Below, piece by piece: positions 8,728-19,727 of a stretch of DNA of 64,000 bases. The notes under the pieces were generated by a model. The model was not told where the DNA came from. It saw nothing but the letters and a program-made list of their open reading frames with translations, and did not search any database. Position 1 is the stretch's first letter. Each line of letters begins with the position of its first letter. Both the position numbers and the translations under genes were made by a program. The stretch is from Gemmatimonadota bacterium (GTDB taxonomy: Bacteria > Gemmatimonadota > Gemmatimonadetes > Gemmatimonadales > GWC2-71-9). The DNA is taken from assembly GCA_016713785.1 (NCBI GenBank), contig JADJOM010000003.1, positions 1,507,501-1,571,500 on the forward strand, given 5' to 3'.

Positions 8728-10656
8728 TCAGCCGTACGGGTCGGTGGTCCGCTTGAGCCCGGTGACGCTGCGACCCGTCGGCTCCTGCCGCTCCACCCGC
8801 TTGCCGAGCTGGGCCGTGAAGTACGCCAGCACGTGGTCGGGGCGGGCGCGGCGCGTGGCGTGCAGGGCCCGGCGCACGTCGTCCTCGCGCCGTCCGTCGA
8901 TCACGGCCTCGACCTTCGGGGCCGTCACCGACGGGTCCAGCGCGCGCAGCTGGCGGGCCACCGCCTGGGGGAATGGCAGGTCGGCCGCCGGCGGGAAGCG
9001 CTCCACCCCGGCCCGCCCCGGCAGCATGGCCGGCCGCGGGAACCGCACGAAGAGCGGCTGGGTGAAGTGCGGGTGGCGCACCATGAGCTCGCCCTTGGGG
9101 AGCGCCGCCAGCTTGGCCCGGGTGGCCGGCGACAGGATCGCATAGCCCGGCGTCGCGATCTCGTCCATGTCCATGCGCCCCAGCAGCGCGGTGCCGGCGT
9201 TCCCCACGACCCGACGCAGCACCTGGCTGCGGAACTGCTGGGCCGAGAAGAGCACCAGGCCGAGGTAGCGGCCGCGCTCGCTCAGCTCGAGCAGCATGCG
9301 CCGGACGTAGGTATCCTGGCCGTCGGCGGGAGCATACTTGTTGAGCTCGTCCACGAAGACCACCACGTGGTCCACGCCCAGGTCCCGGCGCTCCAGGTGC
9401 TCCTTGAGCTTGTTCACCACGCGCGCAAAGACCAGGTCCTGCGCCAGCGGGTCGACCCCGGCCACGTCGATGACGTGGACGCTCCGGTCGCGGAAGGCGC
9501 CCCACGGGAGGTCGCTCGACTGGCCGTCATCGGTGACCAGCCCCTTGGCGCGGACGCTGATGTTGCCGAGGCGGTTGCGGACCTTCCGGATGGTGGCCAG
9601 GTGGTGGTTGCGCCACACCTCGCTCCCCTTGGCCTGCACCTCCATGAAGTCGAAGATGCGGCGGAAGAAGTCCTCGAGGTCGGCAAAGCTGCGCACCTCG
9701 AGGGTCTCCTCCGAGAGGGTGATGTCGCGGAACTCGCGACCCACCACCCGCTCGCCCAGGAAGTCGATGAAGGCCCCGGCCTTGGCGTCGACGTCGTCCT
9801 TGTTGAGCAGCACCTCGGCGTAGTCGAGCACCTCGCGCAGCCCCCACACCAGTGGCACCGTGTTGCCGGCCAGCGCCTCGTGCGTCCGGAGGGTGTTGAG
9901 GTTGACGCCGTCGGCCTTGTAGGGCGCGTGATAGGTGACGTCGGGAAACGGCTCCGGGCGGAGGCCGAGCCGGTCATAGAGTCGGCGGTCCTCGTCGGAG
10001 AGGTCCGCCGGCTGGTCGAGAAAGCAGAGGTCCGGGCCCTTCACGTTGAAGCAGACCGCGGCCACGCTGCCCTTGTGGGCCGGGAAGGTCTGGAAGATGC
10101 TCGAGAGCAGGAACTCGACCGCGCTGGTCTTGGTGGCGAGGCCGGAGACCCCGGTGATATTGAGGTGGGCCGCCTCGGGGCCGAGCAGGAAGTCGGCATC
10201 GAGGTAGATCGGCGCCTCGAGGCCACCGGCGGCGTAGACCCCCGCCGGGATGCCGGTCGGCTTCCCCCCATGGAGGAAGGCGTCCATCCGGAGGGCGGTC
10301 ACCACGTCGGCGTCGCCGGCCAGGTGCACCGCGCCGAGCGGCACCGGCTGCAGCGGCTCCTCGGGGAGCTGGCGCAGCACCGCGGCGGTGTACAGGCGGA
10401 TCTCGGTGCGCTCGGTGGGCGCGTCGCCGGCGGTGGCAGGATCGCCATCGGCGCCGATGACGTCGTGGATCGGGGTGAGCAGGTCGGAATAGGCAAAGCC
10501 ATCGGTGACGATGCCGAAGACCGTGCGGCCCGGCGCCTCGACCCGCACGATCGCGCCGATGCCCACCGGCGACTCCCGCGCGGTCCAGAAGTGGAACTGG
10601 TGGGGCGTGGAGGGCTTGAGCTCGGTCGCGACGACGCGGCCGATGGGGGTGGTCAT
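8728..10656 (-). CDS. herA: HerA-type DNA translocase/helicase
   Basis: A 642-aa FtsK/HerA-superfamily ATPase expected to form a hexamer and drive NurA nuclease on DNA ends. The N-terminal HAS-barrel-like region (MTTPIGRVVATELKPSTPHQ) precedes the ATPase core. Walker B is VVVFVDELNKYAP. Downstream motifs (LFSAQQFRSQVLRRVVGNAG) fit the HerA C-terminal core. The P-loop is unusual: GVSGLATKTS, with Thr where the second invariant Gly of GxxxxGK[ST] is expected; I recall the same variant in other bacterial DUF87-type proteins. The start overlaps the nurA stop (ATGA), so the two are translationally coupled. Confidence 0.85.
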   Translation of the reverse strand: MTTPIGRVVATELKPSTPHQFHFWTARESPVGIGAIVRVEAPGRTVFGIVTDGFAYSDLLTPIHDVIGADGDPATAGDAPTERTEIRLYTAAVLRQLPEEPLQPVPLGAVHLAGDADVVTALRMDAFLHGGKPTGIPAGVYAAGGLEAPIYLDADFLLGPEAAHLNITGVSGLATKTSAVEFLLSSIFQTFPAHKGSVAAVCFNVKGPDLCFLDQPADLSDEDRRLYDRLGLRPEPFPDVTYHAPYKADGVNLNTLRTHEALAGNTVPLVWGLREVLDYAEVLLNKDDVDAKAGAFIDFLGERVVGREFRDITLSEETLEVRSFADLEDFFRRIFDFMEVQAKGSEVWRNHHLATIRKVRNRLGNISVRAKGLVTDDGQSSDLPWGAFRDRSVHVIDVAGVDPLAQDLVFARVVNKLKEHLERRDLGVDHVVVFVDELNKYAPADGQDTYVRRMLLELSERGRYLGLVLFSAQQFRSQVLRRVVGNAGTALLGRMDMDEIATPGYAILSPATRAKLAALPKGELMVRHPHFTQPLFVRFPRPAMLPGRAGVERFPPAADLPFPQAVARQLRALDPSVTAPKVEAVIDGRREDDVRRALHATRRARPDHVLAYFTAQLGKRVERQEPTGRSVTGLKRTTDPYG

Positions 10657-11582
10657 TCGCCGCTCGCCCGGAGGTACTGCTCGACGGCGCGGATGCCGTA
10701 GAGGAGCCGGTCCCAGCGGGGATCGGGGGCGCTCACCGGGCAGCGCTCGGCCAGCAGCCAGCGGGAGAGCTGGTCGGCCTGGGCCACGGTCTGGGGCGTG
10801 GCGGCCGCCTCGATGCGCACGAGGCCATGGAGCAGGTTCTTCCCCTGCCAGGGCCAGAGCCGGAGGGCCCAGGAGTACACCGGGGCCACCCGGCCGCCGG
10901 CCGGCTCGAACACCGGGGAGCGGGTGCCGGCGGGAAGCCGGAGGTAGTGCTCGAGGTCGCCGCCGCCGAAGGGCAGCGTGGCGTGGCTCTTGGCGATGCC
11001 GAGCATGCGGCCATCGGTGGCCCACTGGGGGCTCTCGGAGAGCGCGCCGTCGATGAGCAGCCAGGCGTTGGAGGCGCTGCGGTAGCGGTGCCCGATCTCG
11101 ACCTCCAGGCGGCCGCGGGCGGCATCGACCTCACGCCGGGCCAGCTGGAAGTCCTTGACCGGGTGGGCGGGCTCGTCCTCGGGGATCTCGACGGCGGCGT
11201 GGCCCTCGATGGCGTCGCCCAGGTCGCGCAACACCTCGGGGCGGGCGATCACGAGCCGGCGGCGCGCCGACTCCGCCACGTGCAGCTGGCGGTCGCGCCG
11301 CTCCAGCACGGCCGCCGCGATCTCCGCCACCACCACCGGGCTCGCCCCGGCGTACGCCATCACTTCATAGCGCTGAGTGCCGTCGAGGAAGGCGACCGTC
11401 CCGGGCCACGGCTCGGGGACGCCCACCGGGTGCCCGCCCACGCGGAGGTCCTCCACCAGCCGCGCGGGCCGGATGGTGGCCTCCTCGGCCCGGCCCTCGC
11501 TCGCGGCGGGGATCCAGGTCGCGGGGGTGAACCCGCACGCCGCCACCGCGCGACGCAGCCGGGTCCACCCCCGCGTGGTCAT
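10653..11582 (-). CDS. nurA: NurA-family 5'-3' nuclease
   Basis: A 309-aa protein matching NurA, the nuclease partner of HerA in DNA-end resection. Conserved features are an early acidic motif in TVAFLDGTQRYEV (about residue 67), a second one in WLLIDGALSESP, an internal basic region and a C-terminal WPWQGKNLLHGLVRIEAAA segment. The ATG at 11582 overlaps the upstream aminotransferase stop (ATGA), and its own stop overlaps the herA start, so the three genes form a tight operon. Assignment rests on motif pattern plus the diagnostic herA neighbour. Confidence 0.8.
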   Translation of the reverse strand: MTTRGWTRLRRAVAACGFTPATWIPAASEGRAEEATIRPARLVEDLRVGGHPVGVPEPWPGTVAFLDGTQRYEVMAYAGASPVVVAEIAAAVLERRDRQLHVAESARRRLVIARPEVLRDLGDAIEGHAAVEIPEDEPAHPVKDFQLARREVDAARGRLEVEIGHRYRSASNAWLLIDGALSESPQWATDGRMLGIAKSHATLPFGGGDLEHYLRLPAGTRSPVFEPAGGRVAPVYSWALRLWPWQGKNLLHGLVRIEAAATPQTVAQADQLSRWLLAERCPVSAPDPRWDRLLYGIRAVEQYLRASGE

Positions 11583-12778
11583 GTCTCGCCCAGGGTCTTG
11601 ATGAGGCTCAGCAGCCGCGCCAGCGCGGTGTCGAGGTCCTTGTCGGAGAGCGCGTAGCTCATGCGGACCCAGCGGTCGTCGCCGAAGGCCGCGCCCGGCA
11701 CCAGCGCCACCCCGGCCGCCATGGCGCGTTCGCAGAAGGCGGTGCCGGTGTAGTCGTGGAGGCGGGTGACGCCATCCACGCGGAAGAAGAAGTAGAAGGC
11801 GCCCGTCGGCTCCACGAACTCCACCCCCGGGGCCTCGGCGCGGAACCGCGCCACCACGGTGTCGCGGCGGCGGCGGAAGGCGCTCACCATCTTCCCCACG
11901 TCGGCGTCGACCCGCTCGTCGGCGAAGGCCGTGGCGGCGGCCCACTGGGCCGGGTGGTTGGCGGCGGTGGTGGTCTGCGACTGCAGCGCCCCCATGGCGC
12001 GCACCAGCGGCATCGGGGCGTAGGCCGCGCCGATGCGCCAGCCGGTCATGGCGTAGGCCTTGGCGGCGCCATAGATGAGCACCACCCGCTCCAGCAGCTC
12101 GTCCGGCAGGTCGAGGAAGGAGGGCGCCGGGCCATTGCCGTAGTAGATCCGGCGGTAGATCTCGTCGGCGATGATCCACACCCCGTGCGTGCGGGCCCAT
12201 TCCGCGATGGCCTTGATCTCGGTGGCGGAGTAGGTGGCGCCGGTGGGGTTGCAGGGGGAGCAGAGGATGAGCCCCTTCACCAGCTTGTCGTACCTGGCCT
12301 CGAGGTCCTTCACGCTGACCTTGAGCCCCCACTCGGGATCGCCGGTGACGGCGATGGGCTCCGCGCGGCAGAGGTGCACGATCTGCGGGTACGACACCCA
12401 CGCCGGCGTGGGGATCAGCACCTTGTCCTTGGGGCCGAACAGCGAGAAGCAGGCGTTGAAGATCGACTGCTTGGAGCCGTTGCTGATGATGATCTGGTCG
12501 GGGTTGATGGCGCGCCCGCCGGACATGAGCGAGAGGTTGCGCGCCACCGCGGCGCGCAATTCCACGATGCCCGGGTTCGCGGCGTAGCGGGTGTACCCCT
12601 TCTGGATCGCCTGGATGCCCGCGTCGGCCACCAGCTTCGGGGTGTCGAAGTCGGGCTCGCCGACGCTCATGTCGATGATGTCCTCGCCCGCCGCCCGACG
12701 ACGCTTGGTCTCGTTGCTGATGGCGACGGTCTCGGACGGCTTCAGGTAGGCGAGGTTCGGCGACAGGCTGTCGGACAT
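11579..12778 (-). CDS. Class I/II aminotransferase, aspartate aminotransferase type
   Basis: A 399-aa fold-type I PLP enzyme. It begins MSDSLSPNLAYLKPSET and has the substrate-binding VGEPDFDTP. It also shows SPCNPTGATYS, the cofactor-binding ADEIYRRIYY, the PLP lysine K240 in GAAKAYAMTGWRIG, and the C-terminal carboxylate-binding VRMSYALS. This is the subgroup of Thermus/Bacillus aspartate aminotransferases (also prephenate aminotransferases); exact substrate not resolved. An AGGA element about 9 bases upstream supports the ATG at 12778. The frame continues 33 codons upstream without conserved sequence. First gene of the aminotransferase-nurA-herA operon. Confidence 0.9.
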   Translation of the reverse strand: MSDSLSPNLAYLKPSETVAISNETKRRRAAGEDIIDMSVGEPDFDTPKLVADAGIQAIQKGYTRYAANPGIVELRAAVARNLSLMSGGRAINPDQIIISNGSKQSIFNACFSLFGPKDKVLIPTPAWVSYPQIVHLCRAEPIAVTGDPEWGLKVSVKDLEARYDKLVKGLILCSPCNPTGATYSATEIKAIAEWARTHGVWIIADEIYRRIYYGNGPAPSFLDLPDELLERVVLIYGAAKAYAMTGWRIGAAYAPMPLVRAMGALQSQTTTAANHPAQWAAATAFADERVDADVGKMVSAFRRRRDTVVARFRAEAPGVEFVEPTGAFYFFFRVDGVTRLHDYTGTAFCERAMAAGVALVPGAAFGDDRWVRMSYALSDKDLDTALARLLSLIKTLGET

Positions 12779-12955
12779 GCCAGAGTCCTGCTGGGGTGGA
12801 TGCACGCCGACGGATGGGGGAGCGACCATCGACTGCGGCTGGGCGGATGGCGTAAAGTCCCTCTGGCGCGAAGCCATGTCAACTGGTCAATCGGCGCCCC
12901 GCGGGTTACCTTCCGGCCGCGATTCACACTGGCTTTTTGACAACTGAGGACGGCG

Positions 12956-14446
12956 ATGTCGGGATTGACGGAATTGTCGCTCGCGCCCGCGGTGGCGGGG
13001 GCGCTGGAGTCGTTTGGCTGCACGGCGGATGACCCCGCGGTGCGCGACCAGGTGCCCCCCGCCGCGCGGGGCACCAACCTCGCGCTGGCGTGGCCGCCGG
13101 CCGCACGCTACGCCGCGCCGGCGCTGGCCGGGCTGGTCAGCGCGCTCACCCAGAGCGACCGCCAGGCGCTTATCCTGGTCCCGCCCCACGCGCTCGACGA
13201 GTGGGCCGCCGTCCTCCTCCCCCTGGTCCAGGCCGCCGGCCTCCCGGCCGCGGTCACCCAGGAACCGGCCCGCGCCACCCGGCGCCTCCGTGAGGGCCGG
13301 CTCCGCCTCCTCCTCACCACCCCCGAGACGGCCCTCGCCCTGCTCACCCGCAGCGCGCTCAAGGCCGAGACGCTCGGTCACGTCGTGCTGGCGTGGCCGG
13401 AGCTCTACCCCGCCGACGAGCCGCTGGCCGCCCTGATGCAGGACGTCCCGGCGGAGGCGCAGCGGATCGTGGTCCTCGCCCGTGCCGCCGCCAGCCATCC
13501 GGTGCTCGAACGGTACGCCCGGCGGGCGCTGCTGCTCGGCCCGCTCTCGGGCGCCACCACCACCGAGCGTGCCGCCCCGGTGGATGTGCGGATGGCGGTG
13601 GCGGGCTGGGCGCAGCGCGGGAGCACCTTGAGCCGCCTCCTCGAAGCCGAGGATCCCGCGCGGGTCACCGTCTGGTGCGCCGATGCGCGGAGCGCGGCGC
13701 AGGCGAGCGCCGACCTCCCGGTGGCCGATGCCTCGCTGGTGGTGACCACGGGCATGCCGGAGCCGGGGAGCCTGATCGTGGCGTGGGACCTTCCCGCTCC
13801 GGCCCGGCTGGCCGAGCTGCGGGCGCTGGGCGAGGTGGTGCTGCTGGTCCCGCCGCACGCCGTGGGGTACGTGACGCAGGTGACGGCCAAGGCCGGCCGG
13901 GTGCGGTTTGCCGGACCGGCCGACCAGGCCCGTGAGGCGGCGGCACGGCGGCGCGAGGCCACCGAGGCGGAGATCGCCCGGGGCGACCTCGAGGGGGAAC
14001 TGCTGGCGCTCGCGCCGCTGTTCGAGCGCCACGACCCCGCGCTGGTGGCGGCGGCGCTGGCCCGCCTGCTCCGCGACCGGCCGGTCCCCACGGACGCGGC
14101 CCCCGCGCGCGACGGCGCGCCGGCCTCCGCCGCCGGCAAGGCGCAGGTGTGGATCGGCGTGGGCAAGAAGGATGGCGCCGGCCCCGGCGACGTGGTGGCC
14201 GCGCTGGCGCGGGACGCCGGGGTGCAGGCCGACAAGATCGGTCGGATCGAGCTGCGGGAGCTCTTCTGCCTGGTGGAGGTGCCGGCGGCGGACGCGGAGG
14301 GCATCGCGCGCGCCATCAGCGGGAAGACGATCCGGCGGCGGCAGGTGGTGGCGAAGGTGGACCAGGGCCGCCCGGCGCCTAGCGGCGATTCACGCGGTCC
14401 TTCAAAGCCGATCCGGCGCGGAAAACCGGCGCCACGGAAGCCTTGA
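12956..14446 (+). CDS. Degenerate DEAD-box-like protein with DbpA RNA-binding domain
   Basis: A 496-aa protein. Residues about 396-470 match the DbpA C-terminal RNA-binding domain (WIGVGKKDGAGPGDVVAALA through RRRQVVAKV), which in DbpA binds 23S rRNA hairpin 92. The preceding 390 residues follow a helicase-like order (LILVPPHALDEWAAVL, LLLTTPETALALL) but lack a Walker A motif, a DEAD box (LAWPELYPADEP instead) and the SAT motif. ATP hydrolysis is therefore unlikely. A basic tail (PSKPIRRGKPAPRKP) may add RNA affinity. A GAGGA element precedes the ATG. A ribosome-assembly or RNA-chaperone role is inference. Its 3' end overlaps HU on the other strand by 68 bp. Confidence 0.75.
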   Translation: MSGLTELSLAPAVAGALESFGCTADDPAVRDQVPPAARGTNLALAWPPAARYAAPALAGLVSALTQSDRQALILVPPHALDEWAAVLLPLVQAAGLPAAVTQEPARATRRLREGRLRLLLTTPETALALLTRSALKAETLGHVVLAWPELYPADEPLAALMQDVPAEAQRIVVLARAAASHPVLERYARRALLLGPLSGATTTERAAPVDVRMAVAGWAQRGSTLSRLLEAEDPARVTVWCADARSAAQASADLPVADASLVVTTGMPEPGSLIVAWDLPAPARLAELRALGEVVLLVPPHAVGYVTQVTAKAGRVRFAGPADQAREAAARRREATEAEIARGDLEGELLALAPLFERHDPALVAAALARLLRDRPVPTDAAPARDGAPASAAGKAQVWIGVGKKDGAGPGDVVAALARDAGVQADKIGRIELRELFCLVEVPAADAEGIARAISGKTIRRRQVVAKVDQGRPAPSGDSRGPSKPIRRGKPAPRKP

Positions 14447-14666
14447 TGGTCATGGCGCGCCCGGTCCGGGGATTGCGGGCCGTGCGCGCCGCCCGCTTGC
14501 GGGTCTCGAAGCTGCCGAAGCCGGTGATCTGGACCTTGCGGCCCCGGCGGAGCTCGGCGGCGATGAGGCCGTCGGCGCCGAAGATGGCCTCGACGATGCG
14601 CACCGCGTCGGCCTTGGAGCGATCCAGGGTGGTGGCGAGGGCCCGCGCGAGCTGCTGTTTGGTCAC
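14379..14666 (-). CDS. HU-family DNA-binding protein
   Basis: A 95-aa histone-like protein starting VTKQQLARALATTLDRSK from a GTG at 14666, with AGGAG 7 bases upstream. It has the HU/IHF core: VQITGFGSFETRKRAARTAR, then the DNA-gripping arm with RNPRTGRAMTIKAS and VAPVFRAGSALKDRV. It should bend and compact DNA as a dimer. It has its own promoter and is convergent with the DbpA-domain gene, overlapping that gene's last 22 codons. HU versus IHF subunit cannot be separated from this sequence alone. Confidence 0.93.
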   Translation of the reverse strand: MTKQQLARALATTLDRSKADAVRIVEAIFGADGLIAAELRRGRKVQITGFGSFETRKRAARTARNPRTGRAMTIKASVAPVFRAGSALKDRVNRR

Positions 14667-14710
14667 GAGGCGCTCCTGCGGCGTCGATGGGTGGCAGGAA
14701 GAGGGCGGGC

Positions 14711-14740
14711 ATAATAGCGCCCCGCTCCGACGCGCCGCAA
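14711..14740 (-). promoter_or_regulatory. Housekeeping-type promoter for HU
   Basis: On the minus strand TTGCGG (14740-14735), an 18-bp spacer and TATTAT (14716-14711). The predicted start site leaves about a 35-nt leader carrying the AGGAG Shine-Dalgarno of the HU gene. Confidence 0.6.
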
Positions 14741-14759
14741 GCCGCGCCATCACGCTCGC

Positions 14760-14788
14760 TTGACCCCGCTGGCCGCCCGCCGTATCCT
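14760..14788 (+). promoter_or_regulatory. Housekeeping-type promoter for tdk
   Basis: TTGACC (14760-14765), exactly 17 bp, then TATCCT (14783-14788). It is divergent from the HU promoter, leaving about a 28-nt leader to the tdk ATG at 14823. Confidence 0.65.
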
Positions 14789-14822
14789 CAGCGCTCCCAC
14801 TCCCACCCCAGAGGCTGGCCGG

Positions 14823-15428
14823 ATGTACCACGGCTCGCGACCCGGCTGGATCGAGGTCATCACCGGCGTCATGTTCAGCGGCAAGAGCGAGGAGCTCATC
14901 CGCCGCATCCGCCGGGGCATCATCGCGCGCCGCCGGGTCCAGGTGTTCAAGTCGCACCTCGACTCGCGCTACGCCGGGCTCTACACGGTCTCCACCCACG
15001 ACGGGCGCGAGCTCGAGGCCACGCCGGTGGACGCGGCGGCGGAGATCTTCCGCCTGGTGCGGCCGGACACCGAACTGGTGGGCATCGACGAGGCGCAGTT
15101 CCTCGACCCCGAGATCGTGACGGTGGCCAGCGCGCTGGCGGCGCGGGGGGTGCGGGTGATCCTTGCCGGCACCGACACCGACTTCCGGGGCGAGCCCTTC
15201 GGCGCCATGGGGAACCTGCTGGCCATCGCCGAGACGGTGGACAAGCTGCAGGCCATCTGCGTCATCTGCGGCGACCTCGCCACCCGCAACCAGCGCCTGG
15301 TGGACGGCAAGCCGGCGCGCTACGACTCCCCGACGATCCTGGTCGGCGGCCGGGAGTCCTACGAGGCCCGCTGCCGGCACTGTCACCGTGTCCCCCGCAA
15401 GGACGAGGACCAGACGGCGCTGCTGTAG
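14823..15428 (+). CDS. tdk: Thymidine kinase (type II, zinc-containing)
   Basis: A 201-aa enzyme phosphorylating thymidine with ATP in pyrimidine salvage. It shows the P-loop VMFSGKSEELIRRIRR near residues 15-30, the Walker-B-like LVGIDEAQFLDPE containing the catalytic Glu, and AGTDTDFRGEPFGAM. The structural zinc ligands are CVICGDLA and CRHCHRVP, and the thymidine-binding lasso carries RYDSPTILVGGRESYEARC. Length is normal. The ATG at 14823 starts just before the conserved GWIEVITGVMFSGK block; an upstream in-frame start lacks family similarity and overlaps the promoter. Confidence 0.95.
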   Translation: MYHGSRPGWIEVITGVMFSGKSEELIRRIRRGIIARRRVQVFKSHLDSRYAGLYTVSTHDGRELEATPVDAAAEIFRLVRPDTELVGIDEAQFLDPEIVTVASALAARGVRVILAGTDTDFRGEPFGAMGNLLAIAETVDKLQAICVICGDLATRNQRLVDGKPARYDSPTILVGGRESYEARCRHCHRVPRKDEDQTALL

Positions 15429-15490
15429 GCGGCGCGGCGGGGGCCGTTGTCGGCAGTCCCCGCGTCCCACCTCCCACCCCGCCCTCGCCC

Positions 15491-16117
15491 ATGGTCCACG
15501 TCGCGCTGACCGGCAACATCGCCGCGGGCAAGTCCTCGGTGGCCGCGCTGCTGGCCGGCTGGGGTGCCACGGTCATCGACGCCGACCAGCTGGCCCGTGA
15601 GGCACAGGCCCCGGGCACCCCGACGCTCGCCGCCATCGCGGCCGCGTTCGGACCGGAGATCCTCGGCGCGGACGGCGCGCTCGACCGGGCGCGGCTGCGG
15701 GCCATCGTCCTCGCCGACCCGGCGCGGCGCCGGCTTCTCGAGGGGATCGTGCACCCGGCCGTGGCCGCGCGGCGGGAGGCCCTGGTGCGGGAGGCCGCGG
15801 CCCGGGGCGACCGGCTGGTGGTGAGTGACATCCCGCTCCTCTTCGAGGCGCTCGATCCCGCGGCGTTCGACGCGGTGATCCTGGTGGACGCGCCGGAGGC
15901 GGTGCGCCTGGCGCGGCTCGCGGCCCGGCCGGGGCTCAGCGCGGCCGAGGCGCGGGCGCTGGTCGCGGCGCAGGTGCCGGCGGAGCGGAAGCGGGGGTGG
16001 CGCGGCCCGCGGGGGGAGGGGGTGCTGCTGATCGAGAATGATGGCGACCGCGCCACGCTCGCCAGTCGCACCCGGGCGGTGTGGGACGCGCTCCAGGCCC
16101 GCCTGCCGCCCGGATGA
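15491..16117 (+). CDS. coaE: Dephospho-CoA kinase
   Basis: A 208-aa enzyme for the last step of coenzyme A synthesis, phosphorylating the 3'-hydroxyl of dephospho-CoA. The P-loop is ALTGNIAAGKSSVA at residues 5-18, followed by IDADQLAREA, the substrate segment GIVHPAVAARR, the lid-region SDIPLLFEALD, and a C-terminal ENDGDRATL. All are conserved CoaE elements. It starts 62 bp after tdk and is probably co-transcribed with it. No strong Shine-Dalgarno is visible before the ATG. Confidence 0.93.
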   Translation: MVHVALTGNIAAGKSSVAALLAGWGATVIDADQLAREAQAPGTPTLAAIAAAFGPEILGADGALDRARLRAIVLADPARRRLLEGIVHPAVAARREALVREAAARGDRLVVSDIPLLFEALDPAAFDAVILVDAPEAVRLARLAARPGLSAAEARALVAAQVPAERKRGWRGPRGEGVLLIENDGDRATLASRTRAVWDALQARLPPG

Positions 16118-16154
16118 ATGGATATGCACCGGCCCGCCCCGGGCCGGCCCCTAC

Positions 16155-16183
16155 TTGATCTGACATCCGGCGGCGTCTATCGT
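16155..16183 (+). promoter_or_regulatory. Housekeeping-type promoter for gcvH
   Basis: TTGATC (16155-16160), 17-bp spacer, TATCGT (16178-16183). The predicted start near 16190 leaves a leader of about 23 nt with GGAG 6 bases before the GTG start of gcvH. No glycine-riboswitch-like aptamer fits in this space. Confidence 0.6.
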
Positions 16184-16212
16184 TGCCGCACGCAACCCAT
16201 CCGGAGCTTCCC

Positions 16213-16602
16213 GTGGCCAACGTTCCCGCCGACCTCCTCTACACCCCCGAGCACGAGTGGGTGCGGAAAACCCAGGACCCGAAGGTGGTGGAGATCGGGA
16301 TCACCGACTTCGCCCAGGGCGAGCTCGGCGACATCGTCTTCCTGGACCTCCCCAAGGCGGGCGCCAGCTTCAGCCGGATGGGCGTCTTCGGCACGGTCGA
16401 GGCGGTGAAGGCGGTCTCCGAGCTCTTCTGCCCGGTGTCGGGGACGGTGACGGAGGCCAACACCGGGCTCGACGGCGACCCGGGGACGGTGAACCGGGAC
16501 CCGTACGGCGCCGGCTGGATGGTGCGGCTGACCCTGTCCGACCCCTCCGAGCTGGGCACGCTGCTCAGCGCCGCCGACTACACGGCCAAGATCGCGGGCT
16601 GA
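16213..16602 (+). CDS. gcvH: Glycine cleavage system H protein
   Basis: A 129-aa lipoyl carrier that shuttles the aminomethyl group between the P, T and L proteins. The N-terminus VPADLLYTPEHEWV and the lipoylation motif FGTVEAVKAVSELFCPVSG (lipoyl Lys66) are diagnostic. GTG at 16213 was chosen because GGAG lies 6 bases upstream and the family N-terminus begins here; a TTG ten codons upstream has no Shine-Dalgarno. It is followed by a hairpin and then gcvP. A lipoate-attachment enzyme lies just beyond. Confidence 0.95.
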   Translation: MANVPADLLYTPEHEWVRKTQDPKVVEIGITDFAQGELGDIVFLDLPKAGASFSRMGVFGTVEAVKAVSELFCPVSGTVTEANTGLDGDPGTVNRDPYGAGWMVRLTLSDPSELGTLLSAADYTAKIAG

Positions 16603-16613
16603 CGCCCGCCCCC

Positions 16614-16650
16614 CGCGGCGCCTCACGGGCAGTGTCCCGGGGGCGCCGCG
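16614..16650 (+). terminator. Hairpin between gcvH and gcvP
   Basis: A 9-bp perfect stem (16614-16622 with 16642-16650) encloses a loop with a further CGGG/CCCG pairing. It sits 11 bases after the gcvH stop, with no U-tract. It could be a partial terminator that sets the gcvH:gcvP ratio or an RNA-stabilising stem. Confidence 0.45.
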
Positions 16651-16781
16651 TCGCAGGGGGAGCGCGGGCGCGCTCCCGACAGTGCCGGATGGTCGGTGAG
16701 CCGTCGGCAGCGAGATCGTTCCCGGGCGTGGCCGCTGGCCGGCGCCCCCTCTCCTGACACGCAGACGAGCCCACCCCGCGC

Positions 16782-19682
<2,901 letters not shown>

Positions 19683-19727
19683 GCGGCGTCCCGGCGCCTC
19701 GCCCCGGCGTCCGGTCGCCCACGCGCC

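Noticed and set aside
12854..12882. TTGACA on the minus strand as a promoter for the aminotransferase operon
   Set aside because: The -35 match is exact, but no -10-like hexamer lies at 16-19 bp (GACTTT, ACTTTA); I could not support a full promoter.
12938..12943. TTGACA on the plus strand just before the DbpA-domain gene
   Set aside because: A -10 at 17 bp would fall inside the coding region; the hexamer is probably chance.
16603..16781. Glycine riboswitch or other aptamer between gcvH and gcvP
   Set aside because: Only a simple hairpin is visible; no tandem conserved aptamer pattern could be recognised.
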